From: Propionibacteriaceae bacterium
GTDB lineage: Bacteria; Actinomycetota; Actinomycetes; Propionibacteriales; Propionibacteriaceae
Reading direction: 5' to 3'
Assembly: GCA_003153855.1 (NCBI GenBank)
Contig: PMBM01000063.1
Coordinates: 1-7,310 of the forward strand
Length of the DNA stretch: 7,310 nucleotides
Part shown: piece by piece, positions 5,295 through 7,310 of the stretch
How positions within the stretch are numbered: position 1 is the stretch's first letter
Layout: each line of letters opens with the position of its first letter
Notes under the pieces: generated by a model
Databases searched by the model: none
What the model saw: the letters and a program-made list of their open reading frames with translations, nothing else
Told to the model about the DNA's origin: nothing
Made by a program: the position numbers and the translations under genes

Positions 5295-7310
5295 GTGTCC
5301 GCTATCCAGCTCGGTGGCGGCGCGGTAGACGCGGACGCCTATGCGCCCTGCGCCGGACGCGTCGTACCTCCCCGCGCCCACCTGACCTCCGACTCCCCTC
5401 GCCTCGACCTGTGCGGGGAGTGGGACTTCGAGCTGGTCGTGGGCGAGTCGCGGCGTTCCGGCCGCATGGCCGTCCCGTCGCACTGGGTGCTCGTCGGGGA
5501 CGGCGCATGGGGCCGTCCGGCGTACACGAACGTGCAGTACCCGTTCCCCGTCGATCCGCCGTACGTCCCGGACGCCAACCCGACGGGTACCTACCGGCGG
5601 GAGTTCTCCGTACCCGAGTCCTGGAACGACCCGTCCGGTCGCATCCTGCTTCGCCTTCTGGGCGCCGAATCCGAGGCTCACGTCGTCGTGAACGATGTCC
5701 CCATCGGGATGACTCGCGGGTCGCGGTTGACCAGGGAGTTCGACGTGACGAGCGTCGTCCGGGCAGGTACGAACACGGTCGAGATCACCGTGCGGCAGTG
5801 GTCCCCGGGGTCGTACCTCGAGGACCAGGACCAGTGGTGGCTGCCCGGGTTGTTCCGCGAGGTCGAGCTGTTGTGGCGCCCCGCGGGCGGCATCGAGGAC
5901 GTGTGGCTGGACGCCGACTACGACCCCGACAGCGGACGTGGCAGCATCCGGGTCGAAGTGGTCGCGACCGGTGCCGCGGTACGGGTCAGCATCCCAGAAC
6001 TGGGAAACGACCTGACGCTCGAGCCGGACGCCGGCGTCACGACCGTGGATGCCGGGACCGTCCAGCCGTGGAGCGCGGAGTCGCCACGGCTGTACGACGC
6101 CACGGTCTCGACCGCGTCCGAGACCGTGTCGTTGCGTGTCGGGTTCCGGCGGTCGCAGATCGTGGACGGTACGTGGCTGCTGAACGGTCGTCCCTTGACG
6201 TTGTTCGGCGTCAACCGCCACGAGGTGCACCACGCGAGAGGGCGCGTGTTCGACGAGGACTGGGCCCGCGCCGACCTGGAGCTCATGAAGTCGTTCAACG
6301 TCAACGCCATCCGTACATCGCACTACCCGCCGCACCCGAGGCTGCTCGACCTGTGCGACGAGCTCGGGCTGTACGTGATGCTCGAGAACGACTACGAGTC
6401 GCACGGCTTCGAGCTGGACGGCTGGGTCGACTGCCCCTCGACCGACCCCCGCTGGCGTGAGGCGCTGCTCGACCGGATGCAGCGCACGGTCGAGCGGGAC
6501 AAGAACCACGCGTCGGTGATCGCGCTCAGCCTCGGCAACGAGGCGTACACCGGGGAGAACCTCGCGGCGATGGCCGACTGGACGCGGCACCGCGACCCCT
6601 CGAGGCCCATCCACTACGAGGGCGACCACGACGCCGCCTACACCGACGTCTACTCACGCATGTACCCGAGCGTGGCGGAAGTGTCGATGGTGCTGGACGA
6701 GGCGTCCGGTCCGGTTGCTGCGCCGGGGCACCGGGCGGGCGGTGTGTCAGAGGAGGTCGCCGCCCGGATCCGTACACAGCCCTATTTCCTCTGCGAGTAC
6801 GCCCATGCGATGGGGACCGGCCCCGGGGGCATCAGCGGGTACGTGGACGCGATGAGCCACCCCCGTCACGCCGGCGGCTGCGTGTGGGAGTGGCGCGACC
6901 ACGCACTCGACCGGAGGCTGCCCGACGGGAGCCTCGCGCTCGCGTACGGAGGCGACTTCGGTGAGGCCGTACATGACGGCACGTTCGTCTGCGACGGGCT
7001 GGTCTCGGCCACCTCCGAGCCGTCCGCCGGGCTGGTCGCCTGGGCGAATGCGGTGGCGCCCGTGGTCGCCGAGCCGGACGCCTCCGGGGCGATCACCGTG
7101 ACCTCGCGCCTCCGACACGTACCAATCTCAGGACTTGTCGTCGCGTGGTCGAGCGGCGCCTTGGCACACGAACACGGGGAAGCTGTGGTTCCTGAGCTGG
7201 CGCCTGGGGCAACCGTCGCGGTCCATCCGGAGTCAGCTGCGGCCGACGTGCTGACCGCCTGGGTGCTCGACCCGGCTGTACCGGGGATCGCGCCGCGGAG
7301 CCCGCGCGCA
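5295..7310 (+). CDS. lacZ: LacZ-type beta-galactosidase, glycoside hydrolase family 2 (3' end beyond window)
   Basis: The reading frame is open for 672 codons to the window edge; full-length relatives have about 1,000. The product hydrolyses terminal beta-galactosides. It has no signal peptide, so it should act in the cytoplasm on imported sugar. In order: a sugar-binding jelly-roll domain (about 35-200) with GSYLEDQDQWWLPGLFREVE, an Ig-like domain (about 200-290), a TIM barrel (about 290-575), and the start of the next beta-sandwich. Barrel motifs match E. coli LacZ: GVNRHEVH (His309), IRTSHYPPHP (His343), ENDYESHG with the expected metal ligands Glu368 and His370, the acid/base in LSLGNEAY (Glu416) and the nucleophile in FLCEYAHAMG (Glu501). 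The sodium-site motif FCMNG of E. coli reads FVCDG here (Phe564, Asp567). The GTG start follows AAGGAG, 22 bp after the permease stop, so it is the fourth operon gene. The C-terminal domain that completes the active site is outside the window. Natural substrate specificity, lactose or a plant galactoside, is undetermined. Confidence 0.96.
   Translation, partial: MSAIQLGGGAVDADAYAPCAGRVVPPRAHLTSDSPRLDLCGEWDFELVVGESRRSGRMAVPSHWVLVGDGAWGRPAYTNVQYPFPVDPPYVPDANPTGTYRREFSVPESWNDPSGRILLRLLGAESEAHVVVNDVPIGMTRGSRLTREFDVTSVVRAGTNTVEITVRQWSPGSYLEDQDQWWLPGLFREVELLWRPAGGIEDVWLDADYDPDSGRGSIRVEVVATGAAVRVSIPELGNDLTLEPDAGVTTVDAGTVQPWSAESPRLYDATVSTASETVSLRVGFRRSQIVDGTWLLNGRPLTLFGVNRHEVHHARGRVFDEDWARADLELMKSFNVNAIRTSHYPPHPRLLDLCDELGLYVMLENDYESHGFELDGWVDCPSTDPRWREALLDRMQRTVERDKNHASVIALSLGNEAYTGENLAAMADWTRHRDPSRPIHYEGDHDAAYTDVYSRMYPSVAEVSMVLDEASGPVAAPGHRAGGVSEEVAARIRTQPYFLCEYAHAMGTGPGGISGYVDAMSHPRHAGGCVWEWRDHALDRRLPDGSLALAYGGDFGEAVHDGTFVCDGLVSATSEPSAGLVAWANAVAPVVAEPDASGAITVTSRLRHVPISGLVVAWSSGALAHEHGEAVVPELAPGATVAVHPESAAADVLTAWVLDPAVPGIAPRSPRA

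Noticed and set aside
5992..6005. Inverted repeat TCCCAG-AA-CTGGGA inside the beta-galactosidase gene
   Set aside because: It is a short 6-bp repeat with a 2-nt loop in the middle of a coding region; expected by chance in GC-rich sequence and without a positional rationale.
5199..6629. Minus-strand open frame of 476 codons opposite the beta-galactosidase
   Set aside because: The plus strand there encodes an intact GH2 enzyme with all catalytic motifs; the antisense translation is low-complexity V/R/D/G and matches no family I know.
1..7310. Mobile element, CRISPR, tRNA, toxin-antitoxin or phage signatures
   Set aside because: No terminal repeats, transposase or integrase motifs, repeat-spacer arrays, tRNA-like cloverleafs or small paired genes were seen; gene layout and composition are uniform.

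Overview
The window looks like chromosomal DNA from a high-GC actinobacterium. Third codon positions are strongly G/C-biased, three genes start with GTG, a sigma factor of a type common in actinobacteria is present, and the sugar-transport operon shows no ATPase gene of its own. A Nocardioides-like or other soil actinobacterium would fit, but the genus cannot be fixed from this sequence. Nothing points to a mobile element, CRISPR array, tRNA or rRNA.

Left part (1-1306). The window opens in the last codons of an upstream gene, probably a YCII/DGPF-domain protein. Its stop overlaps the GTG start of an ECF sigma factor of the ECF42 type (N-terminal sigma-70 regions plus a long C-terminal helical extension). 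That gene ends inside a nested inverted repeat (1257-1297), probably a terminator shared with the convergent TetR gene.

Middle and right part (1307-7310). This is a galactoside-utilisation locus. A TetR-family regulator (minus strand, 1307-1915) is divergent from a plus-strand operon encoding a lipoprotein sugar-binding protein (2082-3401), two CUT1-type ABC permeases (3421-4359 and 4361-5272) and an intracellular LacZ-type GH2 beta-galactosidase (5295 to beyond 7310, 672 codons visible). The 166-bp divergent region holds a sigma-70-like promoter for the operon and an imperfect 26-bp inverted repeat that is a reasonable TetR operator candidate.

Working model (inference): the lipoprotein captures a galactose-containing oligosaccharide, the two permeases import it using an ATPase encoded elsewhere (shared MsiK-type ATPases are usual in actinobacteria), and the cytoplasmic beta-galactosidase splits it. 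The TetR protein would sense the sugar or a product and control the operon. The most distinctive signal is a perfect 14-bp, very GC-rich inverted repeat inside the first 16 codons of the first permease gene. It may set the high binding-protein to low permease expression ratio. I see no wholly novel system: the loci belong to known families, with a few regulatory details worth testing.
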